10,138 nucleotides of DNA from Bacillota bacterium (GTDB lineage: Bacteria; Bacillota; Clostridia; Christensenellales; UMGS416): assembly GCA_023422005.1 (NCBI GenBank), contig JAEZSC010000025.1:1-10138 (forward strand). Direction: 5' to 3'. The notes beneath the pieces were generated by a model. The model was not told where the DNA came from, ran no database searches, and saw only the letters and a program-made list of their open reading frames with translations. Position 1 is the stretch's first letter, and each line of letters begins with the position of its first letter. The position numbers and the translations under genes were made by a program. Shown piece after piece: positions 1 to 6,889 of this stretch.

Positions 1-1700
1 TCGCCGCTCATGACCGTGGCCAGGAACATCTGGTCGTAGATCTTCTTGACGCTGGGCCAGTTGTCCACCATGCTCTGGGTGGGCTCGGCGGTGTACTCAT
101 TGAACATGTACTGCTTGTTGGCCAGATAGCCCTTGATGACGCCGAAGCAGCCCTCGTCGGTGTAGGAGCGGTAGGGCGGCCAGCCGCCCTTGTCGCCGCT
201 CTTCAGGTACGACTGTATCTGGTCATAGAACAGCTTGTAGGGCGGGGGCAGCTTGGCGTCGCTGCCGCTGGTCATGGCTTCGCTGATGGCCTGGTAGCCC
301 TCGTAGTTGAAAGAGGGGTTGTAGATCAACAGCGGATAAGCAAGAAAGATCTGGTTGTTGTCCACAGGATCGGTGTTGTATTTGCCAAAATCCTGGGTGG
401 TCTCGGGGTTGTTGTTGAGGTCGTGGTAGAGGTTGCTCATCTTGACCAGCGCCTCGGGGTGGGCGAAGTTTACGTTGACGACGTTGATGTTGTTGACCGC
501 GCCCACGGAGTTGTTGGTGAACATGGGCTTGTCGTCGGCACTGGGGATGGCCATGGGCACCCAGTCGGCGGATGCGTTCTTGTCCAGGCACAGCAGCAGC
601 GGCCAATAAGCGCCCCACAGGTCCCCAAACACCACGCCGAACTTGTCGCCGGTCATGTCCTCCTGGAACTTGGCGTCATCATAGGTCGCGAAGTCCGGGT
701 TGAGATACCCCTTGGCATACCACTGCTGCAGCTTCTGCAGCGAAGCCTTGGCGCCTTCGCGGAAGCTGGGGCCGAACATACCCTCCTCCAGCTCGCCGGC
801 GGCGTTCTTGACCCACTGGCCGGGGTAGGTGTGGAACATGTTGAAATAGGACACGCTCATGCCGAAGTTGTAGGAGTTGCCGCCCAGATTGGCGCCGGGC
901 ACGCCCACGGCATAGGTGTCGGCCTGGCCGTTCTTATCCGGGTCGTTCTTCACGAAGGCTTCCAGCACGGCTTCCAGCTCGGAGAAGGTCTTGGGCACGC
1001 TCATGTTCAGGTTCTTGAGCCAGTCGGCGCGCAGCCAGATCATGTTGGCCGAGTCCTTGTAAGAGAAGCCGCAGGTCTCGCCATAGATCTTGCCGTCCTT
1101 GGTGGCGGCCTCCAGCAGCGGGGCATATTCGCCGGTCAGGTATTTCTTGGTGTACTGGGTCGCGTACTGCTGCATGGCTGTGGTGATATCGGCCAGCTTG
1201 CCGCCCTTGTAGAGCTTTTCAAAGTTGGTGCGGCTGACGCTGAGCATATCGGGCAGGTCGCCGGAGGCCAGCATGATGTTGACCTTTTCCTCGGCCTGGG
1301 CCCCGGGGCACGTCCACAGGAACTTGTACTTGATGCCCAGGCGCTCCTCCCAGGTGCGGGTGTAGATGTTGTTGCCGATGTCGTCGCCCTGGGGGAACCA
1401 GAAGGCGCCATCGTTGCCGGTGTGGATCAGCGTGACCTCGATGGGCGGGTCATACTTGCCGAAGGGATCCTGCGGCGGGGGGACGCTGGCGTCCAGCAGG
1501 ACGGCGGGGGCCGCCGACGGAGTAGCCTCGGCCGCGGCAGATGTCTCGGTAGCGGCGGAGGGCTCGGCGGATGCCGTGGGAGCGGCGCTCGTGGGTTCGG
1601 CAGGAGAAGTCGTGGCCGGTCCGGTGCAGGCGGCCATGCCGAACACCAGCAGCGTGCAGACCAGCAGCGCCATGAGTCGGATGACTGGGGTTTTTTTCAT
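1..1700 (-). CDS. ABC transporter sugar-binding lipoprotein, LplA-like (partial, 3' end cut by window)
   Basis: This is the extracellular solute-binding protein of an ABC importer, probably for an oligosaccharide or glycoside. The ATG at 1700-1698 follows AAAGGAG (1710-1716) at 9 nt. The 566 visible codons start with a lipoprotein signal: basic MKK, a hydrophobic stretch, and a lipobox ending MAAC with lipidated Cys25. A Pro/Ala/Ser/Thr/Glu-rich low-complexity linker (about 26-66) tethers the binding domain to the membrane. The mature domain shows SGDLPD near 146-151, as in many family 1 sugar-binding proteins. It also has a DPDKNGQAD loop (253-261) that looks like a calcium-binding DxDxNGxxD loop, as in the long LplA/LipO-type lipoproteins of Firmicutes. 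The length suggests that few C-terminal residues are missing. It is the last visible gene of the operon, 63 nt after the methyltransferase gene; the permease genes are expected beyond position 1. The substrate cannot be read from sequence. Confidence 0.9.
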   Translation of the reverse strand, partial: MKKTPVIRLMALLVCTLLVFGMAACTGPATTSPAEPTSAAPTASAEPSAATETSAAAEATPSAAPAVLLDASVPPPQDPFGKYDPPIEVTLIHTGNDGAFWFPQGDDIGNNIYTRTWEERLGIKYKFLWTCPGAQAEEKVNIMLASGDLPDMLSVSRTNFEKLYKGGKLADITTAMQQYATQYTKKYLTGEYAPLLEAATKDGKIYGETCGFSYKDSANMIWLRADWLKNLNMSVPKTFSELEAVLEAFVKNDPDKNGQADTYAVGVPGANLGGNSYNFGMSVSYFNMFHTYPGQWVKNAAGELEEGMFGPSFREGAKASLQKLQQWYAKGYLNPDFATYDDAKFQEDMTGDKFGVVFGDLWGAYWPLLLCLDKNASADWVPMAIPSADDKPMFTNNSVGAVNNINVVNVNFAHPEALVKMSNLYHDLNNNPETTQDFGKYNTDPVDNNQIFLAYPLLIYNPSFNYEGYQAISEAMTSGSDAKLPPPYKLFYDQIQSYLKSGDKGGWPPYRSYTDEGCFGVIKGYLANKQYMFNEYTAEPTQSMVDNWPSVKKIYDQMFLATVMSG

Positions 1701-1763
1701 TCCTCTTCTCTCCTTTCGGGTCCTTGGTATATTCCTTTTTTGGGCCTCAGCCCGAAATCAATC

Positions 1764-3158
1764 CTATTCCCTCTCCTTGGCCAGTTGACGGCTAAACTCG
1801 TCATAGATGCGGTCGATCTCCTCGGCCTGGGAGGCGGAGATCACGACCTCGGCGTTCTGATAATCCTTGGAGACCTTCTCCACATAGTCGTGGGCGCGGT
1901 CATAGATGGAGCGGCTGCCGCGGTCCTTCCAGGGCTCCCACTGGTCGCGCCAGAAGGTGCGGCCGGGGGCCTCCCAGTAGTTGTCGCGCATGTTGTCCAA
2001 CGTGTGCTCCTCGGCCAGGAAGTTGCCGCCGATGCCGACTTTTTCGATGAGCGATACAGCCTCGTCGTCGGGCTGCACGCCCTTGAGCACGTAGTTGTAG
2101 GCGTCCATCCACTCGTTGTCCAGCACCAACTGCTCCAGGCTTATGCCCTGGTCGGCCCCCACGATGCCCTGCGCGCCGATGCCATGGTTTCCGGCCAGCA
2201 CGCCGAACAGGCCGTTGAAGGCCTTCTCGAAGCCGCACTGGTAGTCCGGCAGGCACGCGTCGGAAAGCGCCGAATTGCTGCCGCTGTACCAGCCGTAGTA
2301 GCGGGCCATCTGCGCGGTCATCATGCCCAGCAGCGCCTGGTTGGGCGAGCCGAAGGAGCACAGCGTCGTGCGCATGTCCATGGTGTGGTTGGCTGAGCCG
2401 TAGCCGGTCATATTGCCGGTCAGCGCGAAGATCACGAAGTTGCTGCCGATGACCTCGGCGTTTTGCAGCACGGTGTTGCCCCAGGCCGTCATGGGGCCGG
2501 AAGCGCCGCCGATGACCATGGGGCCGGCGTGCAGGCTCATGCCCTCGTGCACGAACACCATGGCCGTGTCCAGCGAAGACTGCATGAACGTCAAGGGGCT
2601 GATGCTCTCCAGCAGGTATCCGCAGCTCCGGCCCATGACCTTGGACATCTCGATGATGCCCCGGCCGGAGGTCGCGCCCAGGATGTAGGTGCCGCCGGGC
2701 CGCTTGGAGTATTTATAGATCTCCCGGAAGCTGGCGATGTCGGTCTGGTTGTAGGGGATGTCATAGGGGATTACGACGGCGCTGCTGTTGTACAGGTTCA
2801 TCAGCGTATCGCTGACCAGGATGCCCTTGCGCACATCGTCCATGGTGCCCTTGCGGCGCACATCGCCGGGGTAGTCCACGATGAACACCTGGGTGGAGAT
2901 GCTTCCCTTAAGCTCCGTGGGCGGGTTGTCGTCGGGGGCCTCGGCCGGGCGGCACACGCGCAGCGCCTCTTCCATCACGGTCCGGGGGATCTTGATGGTC
3001 TGAGCGTCCATATCCACAATGGCGCCGGCCTTGCGGCATAGCTCCAGGGCTTCGGCGTTGGGCACCTTCATGCCCACGCGCTCCAGCACCTGCATGGATT
3101 CGCCGTGAAGGCGCTCCACTTCGCTGTCGGTCAGTATCTTGATGAGGTTGCGTATCAT
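1764..3158 (-). CDS. MttB-superfamily (trimethylamine:corrinoid-type) methyltransferase, non-pyrrolysine
   Basis: A 464-residue member of the MttB superfamily. Characterised members move a methyl group from trimethylamine or quaternary amines (glycine betaine, proline betaine, carnitine) to the cobalt of a corrinoid protein in the cytoplasm. Seen here: family-like segments GPMVIGGASGPMT (212-224), a D-x-Q-x-G-F-E motif (305-311), LVLDNEWMDA (344-353), and a C-terminal block from LAEEHTLDNMRDNYW (381-395) to WEPWKDRGSRSIYDRA (407-422). Archaeal MttB is about 495 residues and contains pyrrolysine. This frame has no internal UAG; its own stop is TAG (1766-1764), with a TGA two codons later. ATG at 3158 follows TAAGGAG, which overlaps the stop of the GH4 gene, so the two are probably translationally coupled. 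No corrinoid protein gene or corrinoid-activation gene is visible. Its place between a glycosidase and a sugar-binding protein suggests a methylated substrate linked to carbohydrate. Family assignment is firm; the substrate is unknown. Confidence 0.88.
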   Translation of the reverse strand: MIRNLIKILTDSEVERLHGESMQVLERVGMKVPNAEALELCRKAGAIVDMDAQTIKIPRTVMEEALRVCRPAEAPDDNPPTELKGSISTQVFIVDYPGDVRRKGTMDDVRKGILVSDTLMNLYNSSAVVIPYDIPYNQTDIASFREIYKYSKRPGGTYILGATSGRGIIEMSKVMGRSCGYLLESISPLTFMQSSLDTAMVFVHEGMSLHAGPMVIGGASGPMTAWGNTVLQNAEVIGSNFVIFALTGNMTGYGSANHTMDMRTTLCSFGSPNQALLGMMTAQMARYYGWYSGSNSALSDACLPDYQCGFEKAFNGLFGVLAGNHGIGAQGIVGADQGISLEQLVLDNEWMDAYNYVLKGVQPDDEAVSLIEKVGIGGNFLAEEHTLDNMRDNYWEAPGRTFWRDQWEPWKDRGSRSIYDRAHDYVEKVSKDYQNAEVVISASQAEEIDRIYDEFSRQLAKERE

Positions 3159-3171
3159 GCTTATTATCTCC

Positions 3172-4440
3172 TTAAATGCACTTACGAATATAGGGCTTGT
3201 TGTACTCCCACAGCTCGTCCAGCAGCTTCACGGCGGCGTCGGCGGAGTTGGTGACAGGGTCCATCAGCAGCGCCTGCAGTGCCATCTCCTTGGAGCCGTG
3301 CATGGCTGCGTCCACGGCCATCTGCTGCACCATGACCTGGGGTGTGAGGATGCGGGCCAAGGGCGTGGGCAGCGTCACGCTCACGGGCTTGATGCCGCCG
3401 GCGTCCACAGCAATGGGCACTTCCACCGCGGCGTCATAGGGCAGGTTGGGGATGGCCCCGCCGCGGTTGTAGACGATGCCGCTTTCGATGACGACCTTCT
3501 TGTTGTGCAGGATCGCGGAGATCACATCCACACCGCGCTCGCCGGACACATTGAGCCAATCCTCGAAGCCCTTGCGGCCGGCCAGGCGCTCGGCGATGTC
3601 CGCCTTGGTGGCCACGCGGTTGTCATCGTCCCACTGGAAGTTGTAGCCGTGCTCGCCGGCCTCCCAGCCGTAGGGCAGGTATTCGCCGATGTGGTCGTCG
3701 CTGCAGGAGGGATAATAGCCGAAGGCGCGGAACAGATTGCGGGTGAAGGGCTCGAACTTGGGATCGAAGGTCTTGTCACACTGGCGCAGGCGGGGGTACA
3801 AATCGCTGCCGTCGCGGGCATCGCGCACCTCCAGCAGCCACTGGAAGTGGTTGAGGCCCGCGCCCAGCACGTCCACCTGCTCATAATTGAGGCCCATGAT
3901 GCGCGCCACGTCGGCATGGCCCATGAACACGCCGTGGCACAGGCCCACGGACTGTATGCTCGAATAGCGGCCGATGGCCAGTATGATGCGGCTCTCGGGG
4001 TTGGAAAAATTGAGGAAATACGCGTTGGGGCACAGTTCTTCCATGTCTCGGATGATGTCCATGACCATGGGCAGCGTGCGCATGGTGAAGAACAGGCCGC
4101 CGGGGCCGCCGTTCTCGCCCAGCGTGTGGCGGATCCCGAATTTTTTGGGCACCTCGAAGTCCAGCTTCCACAGCGCGCAGCGCTCCACGCAGATGGAGCT
4201 CACGACGAAGCCCGCGCCGGGCAGCGCCTCGCGGCGGTTCAGCGTCTTTTCGATCTTGAGGCCGGCGCCGCTGACGCGGTTCATTTCCACCGCGATGGCA
4301 TACATGCGGTCCAACGCCTCGGCGTCGATGTCCACCAGGGTGAACGTGCTGCCGGTAAGCTCGCGGCTGGAGAACACGTCCCGGAACATGGCCAGGCCGA
4401 AGCTCATGCTTCCCGCGCCAATGAAGACGATTTTGGTCAT
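3172..4440 (-). CDS. Glycoside hydrolase family 4 (NAD- and metal-dependent), LplD/MelA-like
   Basis: A 422-residue GH4 enzyme. The family cleaves glycosidic bonds by a redox-assisted elimination that needs NAD+, a divalent metal and usually reducing conditions. Visible signatures: Rossmann nucleotide loop GAGSMSFG (8-15), NFSNPES (144-150), the metal-ligand CHG motif (168-170), GLNHF (195-199), SDDHIGEY (247-254), and NRGGAIPNLPYDAAVEVP (325-342). As I recall the family, CHS/CHG types act on unphosphorylated galactosides, glucosides or uronides, whereas CN/CD types act on 6-phospho-sugars. CHG therefore fits ABC uptake rather than PTS uptake. The pairing with an LplA-like binding protein recalls Bacillus subtilis lplABCD, where LplD is GH4 and is reported to be an alpha-galacturonidase. 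The start at ATG 4440 is chosen because it opens the Rossmann fold, has GGGAGG (4448-4453) at 7 nt, and overlaps the kinase stop as ATGA. The longer frame from 4608 would overlap the kinase deeply. The exact substrate is unknown. Confidence 0.93.
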   Translation of the reverse strand: MTKIVFIGAGSMSFGLAMFRDVFSSRELTGSTFTLVDIDAEALDRMYAIAVEMNRVSGAGLKIEKTLNRREALPGAGFVVSSICVERCALWKLDFEVPKKFGIRHTLGENGGPGGLFFTMRTLPMVMDIIRDMEELCPNAYFLNFSNPESRIILAIGRYSSIQSVGLCHGVFMGHADVARIMGLNYEQVDVLGAGLNHFQWLLEVRDARDGSDLYPRLRQCDKTFDPKFEPFTRNLFRAFGYYPSCSDDHIGEYLPYGWEAGEHGYNFQWDDDNRVATKADIAERLAGRKGFEDWLNVSGERGVDVISAILHNKKVVIESGIVYNRGGAIPNLPYDAAVEVPIAVDAGGIKPVSVTLPTPLARILTPQVMVQQMAVDAAMHGSKEMALQALLMDPVTNSADAAVKLLDELWEYNKPYIRKCI

Positions 4441-5558
4441 TGCCCTACCTCCCATTTGCTGCAGTCCTTGAGTTCTTGAATATACACTTCCCAGGTCGGG
4501 AAATCGCCGTTCTTCACATAGCACCGGGACAGCGTGTTGGCGCAAGCCAGACACTCCTGCTCGGTGCAGCCGGCCAGCAGCCCCAGCGCGTAGCCCGCGT
4601 TGAAGCAATCGCCGCCGCCGGTCAGCAGCGCCGGGGAATCCACATATCGCGTGGGCAGCACATACTCATGCCCCTGGGCCCAGGCCGCCGCCAGCCTGCC
4701 GGTGTGCAGCACCAGCACATCGGCCATGGCGCTCATTTGCCGGCCCAGCTCCAGGGTGTCTTCGCCCTCTATTTCCAGCGCGCCGGCCAGAGCCCGCAGC
4801 TCACCCTCGTTCACGCTTAAAGCCACGGTGCAGCGCCTTCGGAAGAGCGCCAGCGTGTCCAGCAGGCCTTTGAGCTCCTCCCGGGTGCGCCGGGAGCAAT
4901 CCGCCGGGTCCACCAGCACGGTGCGGGGCGCACCGTGCGCGGCCTGGGGCAGCTCCAGCGCCATCTGCCGCCAGATGCCCTGCATACTGGCAAGCTCTCC
5001 CCAGTTGAAGAGGCCGATGAGCCGCGCCCGGGCCAGGCTCCGGGCCAACTCCTCGCCCACCCGGCCGCGCACCATGGCCCAGTCGGCGGTTTCGATGTCG
5101 CCGTTGTCGGCCAGGAACAGCTTGCAGGAGTCAAACTCCAACGCCAGGCAGTGGCCGGGCCGGGCATAGCTATGCAGGCGGCAGGCGGCGGGCATGCCGC
5201 GGAACACCGGGTCCAGGTCGGCGGTGCGTCCCCTGACATCCAAGCCGCCGAAGGCCCCGAAGCAATCCACGGCCACGCCAAGATTGCCCAGCGCCGAAGC
5301 TGTGATGGGCATGTTGCCGCCCACCCGCTCTTCCATGCCTGAAAGCTCGATGGAAACGCTGTTCTCGCCGCGGGCGCTGAGCATGGCCCCCATGGCCCCC
5401 ATGGTGTTCAGATGTTGGGCCCCTTCGGCGGACGCGCCGGTCACGCGGCGGGCGATGCGGTCCACAAAGCCGTCAAACCCCATGAAGACCGAGGGGGCCT
5501 GAAGGTTCTGAGCGGCCAGTGCCGTCTGTAGTTTTGCGATCAAGTCCAGTTGCTTCAT
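4437..5558 (-). CDS. PfkB-family carbohydrate kinase
   Basis: A 373-residue PfkB/ribokinase-fold kinase, expected to phosphorylate a sugar or polyol with ATP in the cytoplasm. Motifs: FDGFVD (28-33) on the first strand, the substrate-side glycine motif GGN (80-82), LVDPAD (215-220), SVNEGE (248-253), and the active-site signature TGGGDCFNAGYALG (313-326) with probable catalytic base Asp317. It is longer than ribokinase (about 310) because of an N-terminal helix of about 20 residues and insertions. The chosen ATG (5558) starts 5 nt after the regulator gene's stop. The nearest GGAAGG (5571-5576) is 12 nt away, so translation probably depends on coupling. The longer open frame from 5684 only reads antisense-like Arg/Gly sequence inside the regulator gene. 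The stop overlaps the GH4 start by 4 nt. The likely role is to phosphorylate the sugar released by GH4. Family is certain; the substrate is not. Confidence 0.92.
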   Translation of the reverse strand: MKQLDLIAKLQTALAAQNLQAPSVFMGFDGFVDRIARRVTGASAEGAQHLNTMGAMGAMLSARGENSVSIELSGMEERVGGNMPITASALGNLGVAVDCFGAFGGLDVRGRTADLDPVFRGMPAACRLHSYARPGHCLALEFDSCKLFLADNGDIETADWAMVRGRVGEELARSLARARLIGLFNWGELASMQGIWRQMALELPQAAHGAPRTVLVDPADCSRRTREELKGLLDTLALFRRRCTVALSVNEGELRALAGALEIEGEDTLELGRQMSAMADVLVLHTGRLAAAWAQGHEYVLPTRYVDSPALLTGGGDCFNAGYALGLLAGCTEQECLACANTLSRCYVKNGDFPTWEVYIQELKDCSKWEVGQ

Positions 5559-5563
5559 ACCAA

Positions 5564-6697
5564 TTAAGTGCCTTCCCGGGTAGTCAGGATGTCGTCCAGC
5601 ACGCTCTCGGCGGCCAGCGCTGCCGCGCCCAGCACGCCCGGCTCGCTGCTGCCGGGGCGCTCGATGCGCAGCGGGTTGATGCACAGGGTGTCGGCCGCGC
5701 TCTGCAGCGCGCTCGCCAGGCGGCAGCCCAGATGTTCGGCCACGATGCCGCCCAGCACCACGAGGTCCATATCCAGCTGCGTGGCCAGGTTCACGATGGC
5801 CGGCGCCAGCGTGGCGGCCACATATTGCACCATCTCCTGCGGGGCTTCGCCGTCGTCGGGGTCAAATCCGAAGCGGTCCTTCAAGGCCTGCAGGTTGACC
5901 TGGCTTTCCAGCCAGCCTGCCCCGCGCTGGTCCACGGCCAGCGTGGGGTCATACACGGTGTAGCCAATCTCGCCGGCCATGCTGCGCCGCCCGCGGCGCA
6001 GGGCGCCGCCCAGTATGATGCCCGCACCCAAACCGGTGCCCAGCGACACATACAGCAGGTCGCCGTCGCTCCCCATCTTGCGCACCACGGTCTCGCCGAT
6101 GGCGGCGGCGTTCACGTCGTTCTCCACGAACACCGGCAGGCCGGCGCCGGTCTGTATGGCGGCCAGCACAGGCTGGGCGTCCATGGGGCTGTGGATGCCG
6201 ATAAGCGGCGCGAAGGCGATCGTGGGACCGGTCATGTCTACAATGCCGGGGATGCCTATGCCGATGGCAACGGTGCGCTCCCGGGCACAGGAATAATCGG
6301 TATACAGCCGGGAAATGGTCTTGACGATGACGTCGGCGGTGCCCATGTCAAAGGTGTGGGGCACCCGCCGGCGGATGACGCGGTGGATGTCCCCCGCCAG
6401 GTTCACCAGGGCCACCGAGAGGTGGTCGCCCTCGAAGTTGATTCCCACGGTGTACAGCGCGTCAGGGTTGAACCTTAGCAGCAGAGGCTTGCGCCCCAGC
6501 GCCGTCTCGGCCTCGCCCGAAGGCAGCAGGATGCCCTTGTCGATAAAGCCCTGCACAACCTTGAGCACCGTGGGGGCGCTCATGCCGGTCTGCCGGGCGA
6601 TATCGGTGCGCACGATCTGCCCGCAGCGGCGCACCGTTTCAAAGACGATGCGGTTGTTGTAGCTCTTGATGTCGGAAGGGACCCACGACTTCACCAA
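5564..6697 (-). CDS. ROK-family transcriptional regulator (NagC/XylR type)
   Basis: A 377-residue ROK repressor: an N-terminal winged helix-turn-helix (about 12-75, with the recognition region TDIARQTGMSAPTVLKVV at 31-48) joined to a sugar-kinase-like domain. ENDVNAAAIGE (192-202) keeps the Asp that is catalytic in ROK kinases, and SLGTGLGAGIILGG (218-231) is the second phosphate loop. The first phosphate loop is degenerate (VGINFEGD, 84-91, in place of DxGxT). The CxCGxxGCxE zinc motif is absent: the region after AGEIGY (241-246) reads YDPTLAVDQRGAGWLE, with no Cys. This indicates a sugar-sensing repressor rather than a kinase. No ATG is available. TTG (6697-6695) lies 8 nt from AGGAG and is preferred; GTG immediately after it (6694-6692) is the alternative. 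It is the first gene of the operon and is therefore probably autoregulated. The inducer is presumably a pathway sugar. Confidence 0.9.
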   Translation of the reverse strand: MVKSWVPSDIKSYNNRIVFETVRRCGQIVRTDIARQTGMSAPTVLKVVQGFIDKGILLPSGEAETALGRKPLLLRFNPDALYTVGINFEGDHLSVALVNLAGDIHRVIRRRVPHTFDMGTADVIVKTISRLYTDYSCARERTVAIGIGIPGIVDMTGPTIAFAPLIGIHSPMDAQPVLAAIQTGAGLPVFVENDVNAAAIGETVVRKMGSDGDLLYVSLGTGLGAGIILGGALRRGRRSMAGEIGYTVYDPTLAVDQRGAGWLESQVNLQALKDRFGFDPDDGEAPQEMVQYVAATLAPAIVNLATQLDMDLVVLGGIVAEHLGCRLASALQSAADTLCINPLRIERPGSSEPGVLGAAALAAESVLDDILTTREGT

Positions 6698-6734
6698 CTG
6701 CTGCTCTCCTGGCGGATTATTTAATTAACTTTAT

Positions 6735-6745
6735 TTATAATATAA
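6735..6745. promoter_or_regulatory. AT-rich inverted repeat over the operon -10 (possible ROK operator)
   Basis: TTATA-A-TATAA is a perfect 5-bp-arm inverted repeat covering the candidate -10. A TTAATTAA palindrome (6721-6728) lies just downstream. Known NagC/Mlc operators are also AT-rich and dyad-symmetric, so binding by the ROK repressor is plausible. AT-rich DNA makes chance palindromes common. Confidence 0.3.
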
Positions 6746-6767
6746 TACAAGCAGGAACATTCGGCAA
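6739..6767 (-). promoter_or_regulatory. Candidate sigma-70 type promoter of the ROK-kinase-GH4-MttB-lipoprotein operon
   Basis: Read on the minus strand, TTGCCG (6767-6762) is a -35 with 4 of 6 consensus bases. After a 17-nt spacer, TATATT (6744-6739) is a -10 with 5 of 6. Transcription would begin near 6732, giving a leader of about 35 nt before the TTG start. The -10 sits in a strongly AT-rich stretch unlike the flanking GC-rich genes. Confidence 0.55.
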
Positions 6768-6784
6768 GACCTTTTTCCATTTTG

Positions 6785-6797
6785 TATGCAGGGCATA
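6785..6797. promoter_or_regulatory. Inverted repeat TATGC-AGG-GCATA midway between the divergent promoters
   Basis: A 13-bp dyad with perfect 5-bp arms lies upstream of both candidate -35 elements (6762-6767 on the minus strand, 6810-6815 on the plus strand). A protein bound here could influence both directions. It is a candidate operator only, and nothing shows which regulator would use it. Confidence 0.3.
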
Positions 6798-6809
6798 TGG
6801 CCTTACGGG

Positions 6810-6839
6810 TTGCACAAAATCGATGAAAAGGATTACAAT
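6810..6839 (+). promoter_or_regulatory. Candidate promoter of the LacI-family gene
   Basis: TTGCAC (6810-6815) is a weak -35. An 18-nt spacer leads to TACAAT (6834-6839), a -10 with 5 of 6 consensus bases. Transcription would start near 6846, about 45 nt before the chosen ATG. Confidence 0.45.
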
Positions 6840-6857
6840 CAAGGTAACCCCACAAAA

Positions 6858-6872
6858 TTTGCGATAAGCAAA
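6858..6872. promoter_or_regulatory. Inverted repeat TTTGC-GATAA-GCAAA, possible LacI autoregulatory operator
   Basis: Perfect 5-bp arms around a 5-bp centre lie between the candidate -10 and the ribosome site of the LacI gene. This position would let a bound repressor block its own transcription. It lacks the central CG typical of many LacI operators, so the assignment is tentative. Confidence 0.35.
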
Positions 6873-6879
6873 CTTGCAT

Positions 6880-6884
6880 GGAGG
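6880..6884 (+). promoter_or_regulatory. Ribosome binding site GGAGG that decides the LacI start
   Basis: GGAGG ends 5 nt before the ATG at 6890 and overlaps the upstream in-frame ATG at 6878. The later ATG is therefore the likely start, and it also gives the usual LacI N-terminus, MATIEDVAK. Confidence 0.75.
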
Positions 6885-6889
6885 CCCCT

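Noticed and set aside
1739..1753. Short hairpin GGGC-TGAG-GCCC between the methyltransferase and lipoprotein genes as a terminator
   Set aside because: The stem is only 4 bp, and on the coding strand it is followed by an A-run rather than a T-run. It is more likely neutral or a minor mRNA processing element.
1764..1766. Terminal TAG of the MttB homologue as a pyrrolysine codon
   Set aside because: The C-terminal family block is already complete, and a TGA follows two codons later. The pyrrolysine position in MttB is internal.
423..2396. Long plus-strand open frame (657 codons)
   Set aside because: It runs antisense to the lipoprotein and methyltransferase genes, both with clear family motifs and ribosome sites. 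Its translation is rich in Gly, Ala, Val and His, as expected from the antisense of GC-rich codons.
3139..4479. Long plus-strand open frame (446 codons)
   Set aside because: It is the antisense of the GH4 gene with the same His/Ala/Gly/Val-rich composition and no recognisable domain.
4441..4608. Upstream extension of the GH4 reading frame to 4608
   Set aside because: The added residues lie inside the kinase gene and look like frame-shadow sequence. The ATG at 4440 has GGGAGG and begins the Rossmann fold.
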